Below, piece by piece: positions 17,823 through 27,793 of a stretch of DNA of 64,000 nt. The stretch is taken from positions 20,895 to 84,894 of the forward strand of contig CAYSEX010000002.1 of NCBI GenBank assembly GCA_964430305.1. Direction: 5' to 3'. Positions within the stretch are counted from its first letter, which is position 1. The number at the start of each line of letters is the position of its first letter. The notes under the pieces were generated by a model, which searched no databases, had not been told where the DNA came from, and saw only the letters and a list, made by a program, of their open reading frames with translations. The translations under genes and the position numbers were made by a program. This stretch comes from CAIZGX01 sp964430305 (GTDB lineage: Bacteria; Bacteroidota; Bacteroidia; Flavobacteriales_D; Sanyastnellaceae).

Positions 17823-19346
17823 TTATCCCAACGTTTCAATGCATTTTTGTATGCGAGAAATAACAAATTCTTTACCTAATAATGCAGCTACTTGAGCAGC
17901 ACCAGGTCCTGTTAATACTCCTGTAAGCGCAATGCGGAAGAGGGGCATCACTTGACCCATTCCAAGATTTTTTTCAGCTAGGAAAGATTTCATTGCGGCA
18001 TCAATTGACTCCACATTGAACGTTTCCAATGATTGTAATTTCAAAGACCAATCTGATAGGATAAGACCCGACTCTTCTTTTTTCCATTTTTTGGAAACAG
18101 CATCTTCATCATATGATTTTGGTTCTTCGAATAGGTAGACGCCCTCGAGTAAGTCAAGCGGAAAAACAGCTCTTTCAAGCATGAGTTCAACAACACCTTC
18201 CAAGTATTCTACACATACATCGTAACCTCTTTCCTTCGCTGTTGGAAGAATCATCTCTGCTAAGGTTTTGCGAGGCATGTTTCGCAAGTATTGTTGATTG
18301 AACCATTTCGTTTTTTCGGGGTCGAATTTAGAGCCTGATTTTCCAATGCGTTCCAATGAAAACGTTTCAATCATTTCTTCCAAAGTGAAAATTTCTTGGT
18401 TGTTACTTGGGGCCCAACCTAGCAATAAAAGCATATTTAGAAATGCTTTTGGGAGATATCCTTTTTCGCGATAGCCACTTGAAATATTACCGGTTTCAGG
18501 ATCTTTCCATTCCAATGGGAATACGGGGAACCCTAGTCGATCGCCATCACGTTTGCTTAATTTTCCATTTCCATCGGGCTTCAGTATTAATGGCAAATGG
18601 GCAAATAAAGGTGCCTCCCATTCAAATGCTCTATACATCATTACGTGCAAAGGAGCAGAAGGTAACCACTCTTCACCTCGAATAACGTGAGTTATTGACA
18701 TGGTATGGTCGTCTACAATATTGGCTAAATGATAGGTGGGCATGCCATCTGATTTGTAAAGGACCTTATCATCAAGCTCATTGGTAGAGAAAACTACCCA
18801 CCCACGTATGATATCTTGAAAGCGAACTTCTTCGTTTCTTGGCATTTTAAATCGAATTACAAAAGGGTCGCCCTGTTGTATTCTTGACTCAACCTCATCT
18901 GCTGGAAGCGTTAATGAGTTTTTCATGGTCATACGGGAAATGCTATTGTATTGCCAATTGGGCATTTTTGCGGCCTCTGCTTGCTTTCGAATGGTATCTA
19001 ATTCCTCTGGAGTATCAAAAGCATAATATGCCCATCCTTTGTTTACCAATTCTAGAGCATAATCTTTATACATGGGCTTGCGCTCACTTTGACGGTAGGG
19101 TGCACAATTTCCTCCATATCCAACTCCTTCATTCGGTTCAATGCCGCACCACTTTAAAGCTTCTATAATATAATCTTCAGCTCCAGGAACATACCTTGTT
19201 TGATCAGTATCTTCTATACGCAACAAAAAATCGCCACCATGCTTTTTAGCGAAGAGATAATTGTATAATGCAGTTCTCACCCCTCCCATATGCAATGGGC
19301 CAGTTGGACTTGGTGCGAAACGAACGCGGACTTTTGAAGTATTCAT
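17823..19346 (-). CDS. gltX: Glutamyl-tRNA synthetase
   Basis: 507 residues, full length. Class I signature HIGH appears as PLHMGG within APSPTGPLHMGGVR (11-24), and the KMSKS-equivalent as KLSKRDG (262-268). The anticodon-binding C-terminal half is present. Charges tRNA-Glu (and possibly tRNA-Gln if the organism uses the transamidation path; not decidable here). A consensus promoter lies upstream, its -33 in the last codons of mfd. Followed without gap by folB. Confidence 0.96.
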   Translation of the reverse strand: MNTSKVRVRFAPSPTGPLHMGGVRTALYNYLFAKKHGGDFLLRIEDTDQTRYVPGAEDYIIEALKWCGIEPNEGVGYGGNCAPYRQSERKPMYKDYALELVNKGWAYYAFDTPEELDTIRKQAEAAKMPNWQYNSISRMTMKNSLTLPADEVESRIQQGDPFVIRFKMPRNEEVRFQDIIRGWVVFSTNELDDKVLYKSDGMPTYHLANIVDDHTMSITHVIRGEEWLPSAPLHVMMYRAFEWEAPLFAHLPLILKPDGNGKLSKRDGDRLGFPVFPLEWKDPETGNISSGYREKGYLPKAFLNMLLLLGWAPSNNQEIFTLEEMIETFSLERIGKSGSKFDPEKTKWFNQQYLRNMPRKTLAEMILPTAKERGYDVCVEYLEGVVELMLERAVFPLDLLEGVYLFEEPKSYDEDAVSKKWKKEESGLILSDWSLKLQSLETFNVESIDAAMKSFLAEKNLGMGQVMPLFRIALTGVLTGPGAAQVAALLGKEFVISRIQKCIETLG

Positions 19347-19363
19347 AGTTATTTGACGGTTGG

Positions 19364-19393
19364 CAAAGGTAATACGGATTCGAATTAACTCAA
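19364..19393 (-). promoter_or_regulatory. Promoter TTG-N19-TACCTTTG for gltX-folB
   Basis: On the minus strand TTG (19391-19393) is followed after exactly 19 bases by TACCTTTG (19364-19371), a full match to the Bacteroidota consensus. The -7 ends 17 bases before the gltX ATG (19346). The TTG doubles as a Leu codon at the end of mfd. Confidence 0.65.
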
Positions 19394-22300
19394 TTTAGAT
19401 CCATTTTTGAGTGCGGTTAATAGTTGATGGGCTCGAGTTAATTTGGTCACTTCAGAAAATGAAATACGCAACGTTTCCTCTTTTTCATACATTTTACCTG
19501 CATGTGGATTGAGCTTAATGAATTCCAAAATGCGAGTAAATGATTCCGATTGATAAAACGGTGAGTCTTGTTTGGAGATGAAATAGCCTATCATTTTCCC
19601 ACTTTTCAGAACTAATTTTTCCATACCAATTTCACTTGCCACCCAGCGCAACCTCATGGTATCTATAAGTTGATTAACTTGATGCGGAATATCTCCAAAG
19701 CGATCTTCAAGTGAGGCCTTGAATTGTATTATTTCTTCTTCATTTTCCAATTCATCAAGCGTTTTGTACAAATTAATTCGTTCGGATATATTACCAACGT
19801 ACTCATCTGGAATGAGTAATTCAAAATCGGTTTCGAGTATGGTTTCCTTGACGAATGATGCGTTTTTCTTCATTTCTTCATCTGCTAACTCTTTGAAATG
19901 TTCTTGTTTCAATTCTGAAATAGCTTCGTCAAGAATTTTCTGATAGGTTTCGAATCCGAGGTCGTTGATAAACCCACTTTGTTCTCCACCCAATAAATTT
20001 CCCGCACCGCGAATATCCAAATCGCGCATGGCAATATGCATTCCTGAACCTAGATCTGAAAATTGTTCTATGGCGGTTAGACGTTTTCGTGCATCATCTG
20101 TCATGTGCAGAACACTAGGTACCAGTAAATAACAAAATGCTTGTTTGTTGTTTCTCCCCACGCGTCCTCTAAGTTGATGAATATCACTCATTCCAAAATT
20201 CTGAGCATCATTGATGATAATGGTGTTAGCATTTGTAATGTCTATTCCACTTTCTACAATAGCGGTACTTACTAAGACATCAAATTCTCCCTCTATGAAT
20301 CCGGTCATGACTTCTTCCAATTTTTCCCCACTCAACTGACCATGAGCAAAACCAATGCGTACATCGGGGCACACGCGTTGAATTAATCCAGCCATCTCAG
20401 GCAAATTTTGAACGCGATTATGAACAAAGAAAACCTGTCCGCCCCGCTGTACCTCATAACTCACGGCATCACGAATAATTTCTTCATTGAAAGAAAGTAG
20501 TTCGGTCCGAACGGGTATTCGGTTTGGTGGTGGAGTTTGAATGATGCTCAAATCGCGGGCACCCATTAATGAGAATTGTAGTGTTCTAGGTATGGGTGTA
20601 GCAGTTAATGTGAGAGTGTCAATATTGGCTCGAAACGTTTTTAATTTATCCTTTGCAGCAACACCGAATTTTTGCTCCTCATCAATTATCATGAGACCTA
20701 AATCATTAAACTCTACTTTTTTGCTCAAAATGGCATGTGTGCCTATTAGAATATCAACCTTTCCATTTTTCACTAATTCTAAAGTGGAAGCCTGTTCTTT
20801 CGGTGACTTGAACCGATTAATGTAATCGATACGTATTGGGAAGTCTTTTAATCTATTCTTGAAACTCTTGTAGTGTTGAATAGATAAAATAGTTGTTGGC
20901 ACAAGCACGGCAACCTGCTTTCCTTCACTGGCAGATTTGCATGCTGCACGAATGGCAATTTCTGTTTTTCCAAATCCTACATCACCACAAACCAACCGAT
21001 CCATGGGTGATGGAGATTCCATATCCTCTTTCACGGCTTTTGTAGCTTTCAATTGATCGGGGGTGTCTTCGTACATAAAAGATGCTTCAAGCTCTGTTTG
21101 TATGTATCCGTCGGGTTGAAAAGCATGTCCTTTTGTGGCTTTTCGTTTTGCATACAATTGAATGAGGTCAAAGGCAATTTCTTTGACTTTATTCTTGGTT
21201 TTTCTTTTTAAGTTTTGCCATGCATTGCTTCCCAATTTATCCATACTTGGAACCGCACCTTCTTTTCCACTGTATTTACTAATTCGGTGAAGTGAATGAA
21301 TACTTACATAGAGAATATCTCCTCCTTTGTATGTCAATCGAATGGCCTCTTGTTCTTTTCCATTTACATCAATTTTTTGCAATCCACTGAATTGCCCAAC
21401 ACCATGATCAATATGCACTACATAATCTCCTGGTTGTAACGCAAGAATTTCTTTTAGAGTTAAAGCTTCTTTATTTTTTGAAAATCCTTCCTTCAGTTTG
21501 AAGCGATGATAACGCTGGAAAATCTGATGGTCTGTGTACACTCCTATCTTTTTCCGGTTGTCTATAAATCCAGAACTTATCTCGAGTAATTGTGCTTCAT
21601 AATTTTGAATGAATTGTTTATCATTGAATATCTGCTCTACACGTTCAAGCTGTTTCGTTTGCCCTGCAACTAAATATATTTTATAACCTTGGGTTCTGAG
21701 GTTCTCAAAGTGTTGAAAGAGTAACTCGAAATTTTTATTAAAACTGGGTTGTGGTGTCAAATCAAACTCAATAACCGATTCAATGAAATGTCTTGCGCCA
21801 CCAAATTCAATGACCCTTTTGGCCTTTAGACCCTGATAAATAGTATGCTTGGTACAGAATAATTCGTGAGGAGGGGTATGTTGAAGTTCAGGTCGCAGTC
21901 GTTCAAACCGAACCTCGGCTTTTTCGAATTCAACATCTAATTTCTTTAAAAGTAAATCTGTGTTTTCAACCCAAATTAGAGTGTCGTCATTCATGAAATC
22001 CAAAAGAGAAACGCGTGTTTCTTCCAAATGAATTTTTTTTGTATTCGGCACAACAACAGCTTTAGTCATTTTCGCAACTGATAGCTGTGTTGTTGGATCG
22101 AATTTCCGAATGCTCTCAATTTCGGTATCGAAGAACTCAATGCGAAAAGGAAATTCAAAACTATATGAGTAGACATCTAAAATTCCACCACGGATAGCGT
22201 ATTGACCGGGTTCAAAAACATAATCTACCTTTTCGAATTCGATTTCTTGAAACAGTTCATCGAGTTGATCCATGTTATAATTCGAGCCAACCTCGAAAAG

Positions 22301-22735
22301 AATGGTTTTGGATTGTAGTTCCTTTCGAGCAATGACTTTTTCAAAAAGAGCTTCGGCGTAGGTAATGGTAATGAGTGGTTTTGTAGCCTGCTCAATTTTT
22401 TTCAACACTTCCGTTCGAGTGGCAATATTCGCATTTTCTGTTTGTTCCACTTCGTATGCTATGCGCGCCGTTCTTGGAAAGAAGAGCAATGGAGAATTCG
22501 AATCATCTTGTGAAATAGACAAAAAGCTCTGTAGGTCATTCATGAAGTAGGCTGCACGCTCCTTGTCTTCGCATACGACAAGTATATTTTGTTTCTGAAA
22601 ATCGAAATGTGCCGCACAAAGACCTGCAGTTGACGAACCCGTTAACCCTTTCAAAAATAGCTTTGAAAATGTCAGTAGTTCGGTTTGAATAAGTTCAGAA
22701 TCGGTTCTCCAATGAGTATGAAATGGTGCGGCCAT
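19385..22735 (-). CDS. mfd: Transcription-repair coupling factor
   Basis: 1116 residues, full length for Mfd. Recognisable parts in order: UvrB-like N-terminal module, RNA-polymerase-interacting (CarD-like) domain around YVVHIDHGVGQFSGL, RecG-like translocase with Walker A GDVGFGKTE (near 580) and DEEQKFG (near 685), TRG motif region GRVGRNNKQAFCYLL, and the C-terminal TRCF domain. It removes RNA polymerase stalled at DNA lesions and recruits UvrA. Cytoplasmic, monocistronic here; its 3' end carries the gltX promoter. Confidence 0.97.
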   Translation of the reverse strand: MAAPFHTHWRTDSELIQTELLTFSKLFLKGLTGSSTAGLCAAHFDFQKQNILVVCEDKERAAYFMNDLQSFLSISQDDSNSPLLFFPRTARIAYEVEQTENANIATRTEVLKKIEQATKPLITITYAEALFEKVIARKELQSKTILFEVGSNYNMDQLDELFQEIEFEKVDYVFEPGQYAIRGGILDVYSYSFEFPFRIEFFDTEIESIRKFDPTTQLSVAKMTKAVVVPNTKKIHLEETRVSLLDFMNDDTLIWVENTDLLLKKLDVEFEKAEVRFERLRPELQHTPPHELFCTKHTIYQGLKAKRVIEFGGARHFIESVIEFDLTPQPSFNKNFELLFQHFENLRTQGYKIYLVAGQTKQLERVEQIFNDKQFIQNYEAQLLEISSGFIDNRKKIGVYTDHQIFQRYHRFKLKEGFSKNKEALTLKEILALQPGDYVVHIDHGVGQFSGLQKIDVNGKEQEAIRLTYKGGDILYVSIHSLHRISKYSGKEGAVPSMDKLGSNAWQNLKRKTKNKVKEIAFDLIQLYAKRKATKGHAFQPDGYIQTELEASFMYEDTPDQLKATKAVKEDMESPSPMDRLVCGDVGFGKTEIAIRAACKSASEGKQVAVLVPTTILSIQHYKSFKNRLKDFPIRIDYINRFKSPKEQASTLELVKNGKVDILIGTHAILSKKVEFNDLGLMIIDEEQKFGVAAKDKLKTFRANIDTLTLTATPIPRTLQFSLMGARDLSIIQTPPPNRIPVRTELLSFNEEIIRDAVSYEVQRGGQVFFVHNRVQNLPEMAGLIQRVCPDVRIGFAHGQLSGEKLEEVMTGFIEGEFDVLVSTAIVESGIDITNANTIIINDAQNFGMSDIHQLRGRVGRNNKQAFCYLLVPSVLHMTDDARKRLTAIEQFSDLGSGMHIAMRDLDIRGAGNLLGGEQSGFINDLGFETYQKILDEAISELKQEHFKELADEEMKKNASFVKETILETDFELLIPDEYVGNISERINLYKTLDELENEEEIIQFKASLEDRFGDIPHQVNQLIDTMRLRWVASEIGMEKLVLKSGKMIGYFISKQDSPFYQSESFTRILEFIKLNPHAGKMYEKEETLRISFSEVTKLTRAHQLLTALKNGSKLS

Positions 22736-22811
22736 AAATGTTTTTAGCCCCGAGAATGTTTTTCCCGAGGCGAGAACAAAAGTAATTCGCTTGACTCAGA
22801 ACAAAAAAAGA

Positions 22812-23852
22812 TTATGCTTTTTGCAGCGTGAAGGCAAAGGTGCTTCCAACTTCTTCTGTGCTGCGCACACTAATGGTCTGATTGTGTGTTTCTATTATAT
22901 GTTTACAAATGGCCAGCCCGAGGCCAGACCCTCCTTCGTGTCTTGATCTGCTCTTGTCTACTCTATAAAATCGTTCGAAAAGTCTTGGTAAGTGCCCTTT
23001 ACTGATGCCAATTCCATTGTCAGCTACTTCAACAAGTATGGTATCATTCATGTCGTAAAATCGAATCTTGGTCGTACCATTCAATTGGCCATAGTTGATG
23101 CTATTCACTACCAAATTACTCAATACTTGTGCAATTCTTTTTCGATCTGCTAAAACCCAAATTTCCTGATTCGGTTCAGATTTAACGAAGAGTTGTATGC
23201 AGTTTTTGCCAGCCGATTTCTCAAGAGATTCTGTTATTTCTTTGGCTAAGGTTATCAATTCGAAGCGAGACAGTTGCAGTGGAACATTTCCACTTTCTAA
23301 TTTTGAAATTTCATCTAAATCTGCCACCAAATCTGAGAGGCGCTCACTGCTTTGTAAAGCCCTTTCTAGAAAACGATCACGTACCTCAATATCTAGATTC
23401 GGATTGTCTTGCAGAGTCTCAAGGTAGCCTTGCAAGCTGAAAAGAGGAGTTTTCAGTTCATGCGATAAATTACCCACGAATTCTTTTCTAAAATCATCTT
23501 TACTTTGAAGTTCTTTGATCTCCTTGATTTTCTCATTCGCCCATTCAGCAACATCGTCATTTACTTCACCTAAAACATCTGAACTCATCTCAAGTTGATT
23601 TTTTTCTCCCTGACTTTTAAACGAATGAATGGTTTTGTAGATGATTTTTACTTTACTATAAATGAATTTTTCGATGTATCTCGAGATCACGAAATAGGAA
23701 ATGCTCGAAGCCAGAATTATAAAAAGGAGAAGCAATTGAATCTCGAAATCTCTTTCTAGCAAATAGGCAATTAAAAAATAAAGCACTGCCAATGGCAGAA
23801 CAATCACAAGGGTCGAGATGAATGCAATTTGTTTTGGTGTTCTCAGCTTCAC
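22812..23852 (-). CDS. PhoR-like sensor histidine kinase
   Basis: 346 residues. Two membrane helices at about 8-32 and 37-57 with almost no periplasmic loop, then a linker helix, HisKA with phosphoacceptor His131 in NLSHELKTPLF, and HATPase_c with LSNLVVNSINYG (N box), VADNGIGI (G1), LPRLFERFYRVDKSRSRHEG (F box) and GSGLGLAICKHI (G2). The lack of a sensor loop matches PhoR-type kinases that sense through partner proteins. Overlaps the response regulator gene by 4 bases. No pst/phoU genes are in the window, so the phosphate role is inference. Confidence 0.88.
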   Translation of the reverse strand: MKLRTPKQIAFISTLVIVLPLAVLYFLIAYLLERDFEIQLLLLFIILASSISYFVISRYIEKFIYSKVKIIYKTIHSFKSQGEKNQLEMSSDVLGEVNDDVAEWANEKIKEIKELQSKDDFRKEFVGNLSHELKTPLFSLQGYLETLQDNPNLDIEVRDRFLERALQSSERLSDLVADLDEISKLESGNVPLQLSRFELITLAKEITESLEKSAGKNCIQLFVKSEPNQEIWVLADRKRIAQVLSNLVVNSINYGQLNGTTKIRFYDMNDTILVEVADNGIGISKGHLPRLFERFYRVDKSRSRHEGGSGLGLAICKHIIETHNQTISVRSTEEVGSTFAFTLQKA

Positions 23853-24526
23853 GCTTCGAATTTATAACCAACTCCTTTAATTGTCTTAAATAAATCGTCA
23901 CCAAGTTTTTCACGTAGTTTCCGAATGTGTACGTCAATGGTTCTATCACCTACAATAACATCATTTCCCCATATGGTATTTAAAATGTTTTCTCGTGTGA
24001 AAACGCGTCCTGGTGCACTTGAGAGTAATAAAAGTAGTTCGAACTCTTTTTTAGGTAATTGAATGCTTTCGCCTTCTTTGATTACCAGATATTTTTCTTT
24101 GTCAATCTGAATAGGGCCCAAAGAAACTTGTTCTGATATTTCGGAAGTAATATTTCTGCGCATCATTGCGCGAATTTTTGAAACAAGTAATCTAGGTCGA
24201 ATGGGTTTCGCTATGTAGTCATCGGCACCAGCTTCAAATCCTGCAATTTGACTGTAATCTTCATTTCTAGCCGTTAAAAATGTAATTAAGGTGTTTTTCA
24301 ATCCTGGTGTTTCACGTATCACTCTGCATGCTTCCATACCATCCATTTCGGGCATCATAACATCCATGATGATTAGATCGGGAATGGTTTTTTTAGCTAC
24401 CTCTACTGCCTCTTTTCCATTGCTGGCTGTATAGACTTCGAAATCTTCTTTTTCTAGATTAAATACAAGTAAATCCAAGATATCACGCTCATCATCCACA
24501 CAAAGAATTTTTGGTTTAGCTTGCAT
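23849..24526 (-). CDS. OmpR/PhoB-family response regulator
   Basis: 225 residues. Receiver domain 1-~120 with acidic pocket Asp11/Asp12, phosphoacceptor Asp55 (IIMDVMMPEMDG), the switch Thr in FLTARNE and Lys in YIAKPI. The C-terminal winged-helix domain (about 130-223) has ENILNTIWG and TIDVHIRKLREKLG, where the recognition helix lies. Pairs with the adjacent histidine kinase. Likely a PhoB-like DNA-binding activator; target genes unknown. Confidence 0.9.
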   Translation of the reverse strand: MQAKPKILCVDDERDILDLLVFNLEKEDFEVYTASNGKEAVEVAKKTIPDLIIMDVMMPEMDGMEACRVIRETPGLKNTLITFLTARNEDYSQIAGFEAGADDYIAKPIRPRLLVSKIRAMMRRNITSEISEQVSLGPIQIDKEKYLVIKEGESIQLPKKEFELLLLLSSAPGRVFTRENILNTIWGNDVIVGDRTIDVHIRKLREKLGDDLFKTIKGVGYKFEA

Positions 24527-24635
24527 ACTTTAATAATCTTTGATCAATTAATGCAACGAAAGTAGCGTGTTTTTTCAAAGCAATTGGCCTTCGTTGCGTT
24601 AACTCAAAGTTAAATTTTTATTTTGCGAAGCTTCT

Positions 24636-25433
24636 ATGAGAGAGTCATATTACAATCAAAAAACAGTTTGGATAACAGGTGCTAGTAGTGGCATTGGCGC
24701 TGCACTAGCCAGAGGTTTGGCTGGGAAAGCTGAAGTAATCATTCTCTCTTCAAGAAGAGAGAAAGAATTGCTTGAGGTGAAAGAGTCTTGTATGCAGTCT
24801 TCAAATATTGTGGTTGTTCCTCTAGACTTGGCAAATTCAAGCGATATTGAAGAAAAGACAAAGTGGGTTTTAGAGCGATATCAAATAGACATACTGATTA
24901 ACAATGGTGGAATGAGTCAACGATCTTTAACACAAGACACTCCCATTGAAATTGACAGACGACTTATGGAAGTAAACTATTTTGGTCAAATTCATTTAAC
25001 CAAATTGGTACTTGCTCAAATGTTGGTGAGAAAATCTGGGCATGTTGTGGCTATTTCTAGTCTTACTGGTAAATGGGGTTTTTTCTTAAGATCGGCTTAT
25101 GCAGCATCAAAGCATGCGTTGCATGGATTTTTCGATTCATTACGCATGGAGGTAGAGGATAAAGGAATTCATGTGACACTGATAACTCCTGGTTTTATTG
25201 CCACTGAAATTTCCAAGAATGCAGTTTTGGCAGATGGAAGCATCAATGGAGCAATGGATCCTCATCAGGCAACAGGAACTTCCCCTGAGAAATGTGCAGC
25301 GCAAATTTTGAAAGGTGTTTCTCGAAAGAAAAAGGAATTTGGAGTAGGAGGGAAGGAATTGTTAGGCTTGTTTCTTAACCGATATTTCCCTGCGTTATTC
25401 GCAAAAATCTTGAGAAAACAATCAGCCCGTTAG
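24636..25433 (+). CDS. Short-chain dehydrogenase/reductase (DHRS7-like)
   Basis: 265 residues. Cofactor motif TGASSGIG (14-21), NNGG (89-92), catalytic Ser near 141-142, Tyr155 and Lys159 (YAASK). The extended C-terminus and the GFFDSLRMEVEDKGIHVTLITPGFI segment resemble the DHRS7/SDR34 subgroup, thought to act on lipid or steroid-type carbonyls. The upstream region shows a TTG (24594-24596) and a near-consensus TATTTTG (24619-24625). Its TAG interlocks with the stop of the convergent VOC gene. Confidence 0.88.
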   Translation: MRESYYNQKTVWITGASSGIGAALARGLAGKAEVIILSSRREKELLEVKESCMQSSNIVVVPLDLANSSDIEEKTKWVLERYQIDILINNGGMSQRSLTQDTPIEIDRRLMEVNYFGQIHLTKLVLAQMLVRKSGHVVAISSLTGKWGFFLRSAYAASKHALHGFFDSLRMEVEDKGIHVTLITPGFIATEISKNAVLADGSINGAMDPHQATGTSPEKCAAQILKGVSRKKKEFGVGGKELLGLFLNRYFPALFAKILRKQSAR

Positions 25434-26485
25434 TCTTTTATCCTTGAGAATCTCAATGCCTTCAACATAAAATTAGGTAGTGGTTTCAACGGATCTCTTT
25501 TTTCAACATCTAGGAAAACTCCCCATTTCTCAATGATAGGAACTTTATATACTTCAATACATTCTATAAGTGTCCCATCAGGATCATCAATATATGTGCA
25601 ATGAACACGCGTTTTTCCCATGCTTAATGCATTTGAACTATCACATCTGAATCCGAATCCTGAGTTGTCCAATGCAACACCTAGGTCGGTCATGTTTTTT
25701 ACATCTAACCCTAAATGAACAAACCCTGAATCGCCCCATATTCGTCCTTTGAAGATGCGATTTGGAGTGCGGTCAAGGGCTTGTACCAACTCAATAAACG
25801 TTTTTCCAATGACCTTGGCAAATCCACCTCCTGTTGGTGCACTTTGTTCCAATCGAACACGTCTGAACCTTCCATTGCCTCCAGGTAAGTGACTGTAGTC
25901 TGTGAAAACTCCTGTTTCATCGAATAGAATCTTATCATATCCCAATATTTCAGCATAGAGCTTCAATGATTTTTCAATATCGGTTACACCAATACTACAG
26001 CCTACAACGCCATTGCTTGCATGCCCCATGTCATAATATTTTTCGTTAGATTCTTCAATGCGAAACATGTTTCCATCTAGATCTTTCAAATCAAATACGG
26101 GTTGATTCACAGGGTTTTTTTCGAAGGCAGACAATGAAGGTGCTCCTTGATTTAAGCAGTGTTGGTGCATTTTTTCAATGTTGCACGTTTTGAAGTGTAC
26201 CTGGAAAATGTGAATATCACCTACCTGTATTTCAAAATCAGCTTTCCGAGGTTGAAATGAAGTAGGTCGAATAACTTCCATGGCACATCCTCCCTGCAAA
26301 TTCATAACCATACTTGCCCTCTTGGTGATTGTCTCATTTTTAGTGTACACATCCATCAAAGGTGCAGGTTGTATGGAATCGAAAAACGGGATATTCATTC
26401 CGAAAATAGTTCTATAAAACTTCAATGCGGCGTCAATATCCTGCACTGCAACTCCAATATGTTGTATACTATTTATTCGTTTCAT
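25430..26485 (-). CDS. Tandem VOC (glyoxalase/dioxygenase fold) protein
   Basis: 351 residues with two vicinal-oxygen-chelate halves: 1-~130 (IQHIGVAVQDIDAALKFY) and ~150-320 (VVGCSIGVTDIEKSLKLY ... GFVHLGLDVKN ... DDPDGTLIECIEVYK). The layout resembles extradiol dioxygenases and 4-hydroxyphenylpyruvate dioxygenase, but I cannot assign a complete His-His-Glu triad of a named enzyme. The start lies 17 bases inside the upstream acyltransferase gene, so the two are coupled. Together with the acyltransferase and the ABC exporter it suggests a lipid- or aromatic-related unit. Substrate unknown. Confidence 0.75.
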   Translation of the reverse strand: MKRINSIQHIGVAVQDIDAALKFYRTIFGMNIPFFDSIQPAPLMDVYTKNETITKRASMVMNLQGGCAMEVIRPTSFQPRKADFEIQVGDIHIFQVHFKTCNIEKMHQHCLNQGAPSLSAFEKNPVNQPVFDLKDLDGNMFRIEESNEKYYDMGHASNGVVGCSIGVTDIEKSLKLYAEILGYDKILFDETGVFTDYSHLPGGNGRFRRVRLEQSAPTGGGFAKVIGKTFIELVQALDRTPNRIFKGRIWGDSGFVHLGLDVKNMTDLGVALDNSGFGFRCDSSNALSMGKTRVHCTYIDDPDGTLIECIEVYKVPIIEKWGVFLDVEKRDPLKPLPNFMLKALRFSRIKD

Positions 26486-27776
26486 TGCGAAGTGATTTTA
26501 TGATTTGAATTAGACTGTTTCGTTCGTCTAAATAAGCAGCTACAAGCTCATTCTTAACTGAAATTTTTGATTTGAATTTTATAAGTTCCAACCCTGTTTT
26601 CCAAAACATTTTCCCCCGAACTCCCAATACACCTAGCCCCAGTAGAGCAACTAAAATAGCAAAGAAATTCATGGGAAATACAACAGATAAAAGGATTGCT
26701 AATGTGAGAGTATAAAGAGAACCTAAAAAAGTTTTAAATGCAATCCGAATGCTGTTTTTGAAAAGAGGGTCTTTGACTTTGTTTGTAACAAATCGTTCAG
26801 TCAGGATAGAAATGGGAGAGAAAATAATGATGCCAAGGGCTACAAGAGGAAATAGTAGGAACTGCAATAGAAGGCGGTTCCAGCGTATTTTTCGCTCAAT
26901 CCGCCACTGACGTTCTTCAATTTGCAGTTCAATTTCCTTTGCTTTGAGTTTAGCAGCCTTCTCGAGTAATAGAGGCGAATTTATTCCACCTGTTTGCACC
27001 CAATTTTGAAATTCAACATTTGCTTCTCCCCAAGAAAGATCGGTTTGCATGTTTACAAACAACTCTTGAATTAGTAGCACAGCATCATAATGATCGTCTA
27101 ATTCAACTGGAACATCAAGCATGCAAGAACTAATATGCTCTGTAATTTCATTGGTGAGTTCGTTGTTCCAAATGGCTTTGTTGGCAGTGTTATAGTCATG
27201 CTTGGTCAACACAATTGGCTCTCCTATTCGAACAAGTATATTGCCTGATGGATCTTGTAATCTTTCGTACTCTAGTCCAACTGGAACAATCCGAATGTGA
27301 TTTAATTCCTGATTGTTTTCGAAGGTTCCAACAATAAGTCTACTAGCACCTTTTTTCAATGGGCGAATAAGAGCTTTTTTACCCCGGTGTGTTCCTTCAG
27401 GGAATAAACTAATCCATGCACCTTGCTGCAATCTTTTATAACACTCTTCAAAAATAATTTCGTTCCGCTCACGCATGCCATCTACATTATCTCGGTCTCG
27501 ATATACGGGCTGCATATTGATATTTTTCAGAATCCATGATATTATTCCAGGCTTGAAAACATCTGATCGCGTTAACCAATGCAATTGCTCGTAAAAAACA
27601 GTACAGCAGAGAATCGGGTCTAGAAGTGCATTCTGATGATTGGCAACAACAATGGTTGGAATGTGACTGCCCTTTAAATTCTCGTAACCAAAAACATGAA
27701 ATTCGTTGTGAAAGAGTCTTAAGCCACTAGAAATAACTGGCCTTAACACCTCATATAATATTTTTCTCTTACCCAT
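26469..27776 (-). CDS. PlsC-type phospholipid/glycerol acyltransferase
   Basis: 435 residues. The N-terminal acyltransferase domain (about 30-215) has motif I ANHQNALLDP, motif III LFPEGTHRGKK and PVGLEYE. The His-to-Asp distance in motif I is five residues, as in the long acyltransferases common in Bacteroidota, rather than the usual four. The C-terminal half holds an amphipathic coil region (KAKEIELQIEERQWRIERK) and two or three membrane helices (about 300-325 and 350-395). Likely acylates a glycerol-phosphate or related lipid at the inner membrane. Lies between the ABC exporter and VOC genes in one operon. Confidence 0.85.
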   Translation of the reverse strand: MGKRKILYEVLRPVISSGLRLFHNEFHVFGYENLKGSHIPTIVVANHQNALLDPILCCTVFYEQLHWLTRSDVFKPGIISWILKNINMQPVYRDRDNVDGMRERNEIIFEECYKRLQQGAWISLFPEGTHRGKKALIRPLKKGASRLIVGTFENNQELNHIRIVPVGLEYERLQDPSGNILVRIGEPIVLTKHDYNTANKAIWNNELTNEITEHISSCMLDVPVELDDHYDAVLLIQELFVNMQTDLSWGEANVEFQNWVQTGGINSPLLLEKAAKLKAKEIELQIEERQWRIERKIRWNRLLLQFLLFPLVALGIIIFSPISILTERFVTNKVKDPLFKNSIRIAFKTFLGSLYTLTLAILLSVVFPMNFFAILVALLGLGVLGVRGKMFWKTGLELIKFKSKISVKNELVAAYLDERNSLIQIIKSLRNETNK

Positions 27777-27793
27777 TATCTACTCAACTTATT

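Noticed and set aside
22745..22785. Possible hairpin between mfd and the histidine kinase gene
   Set aside because: The two CCCGAG copies are in the same orientation, a direct repeat that cannot form a stem.
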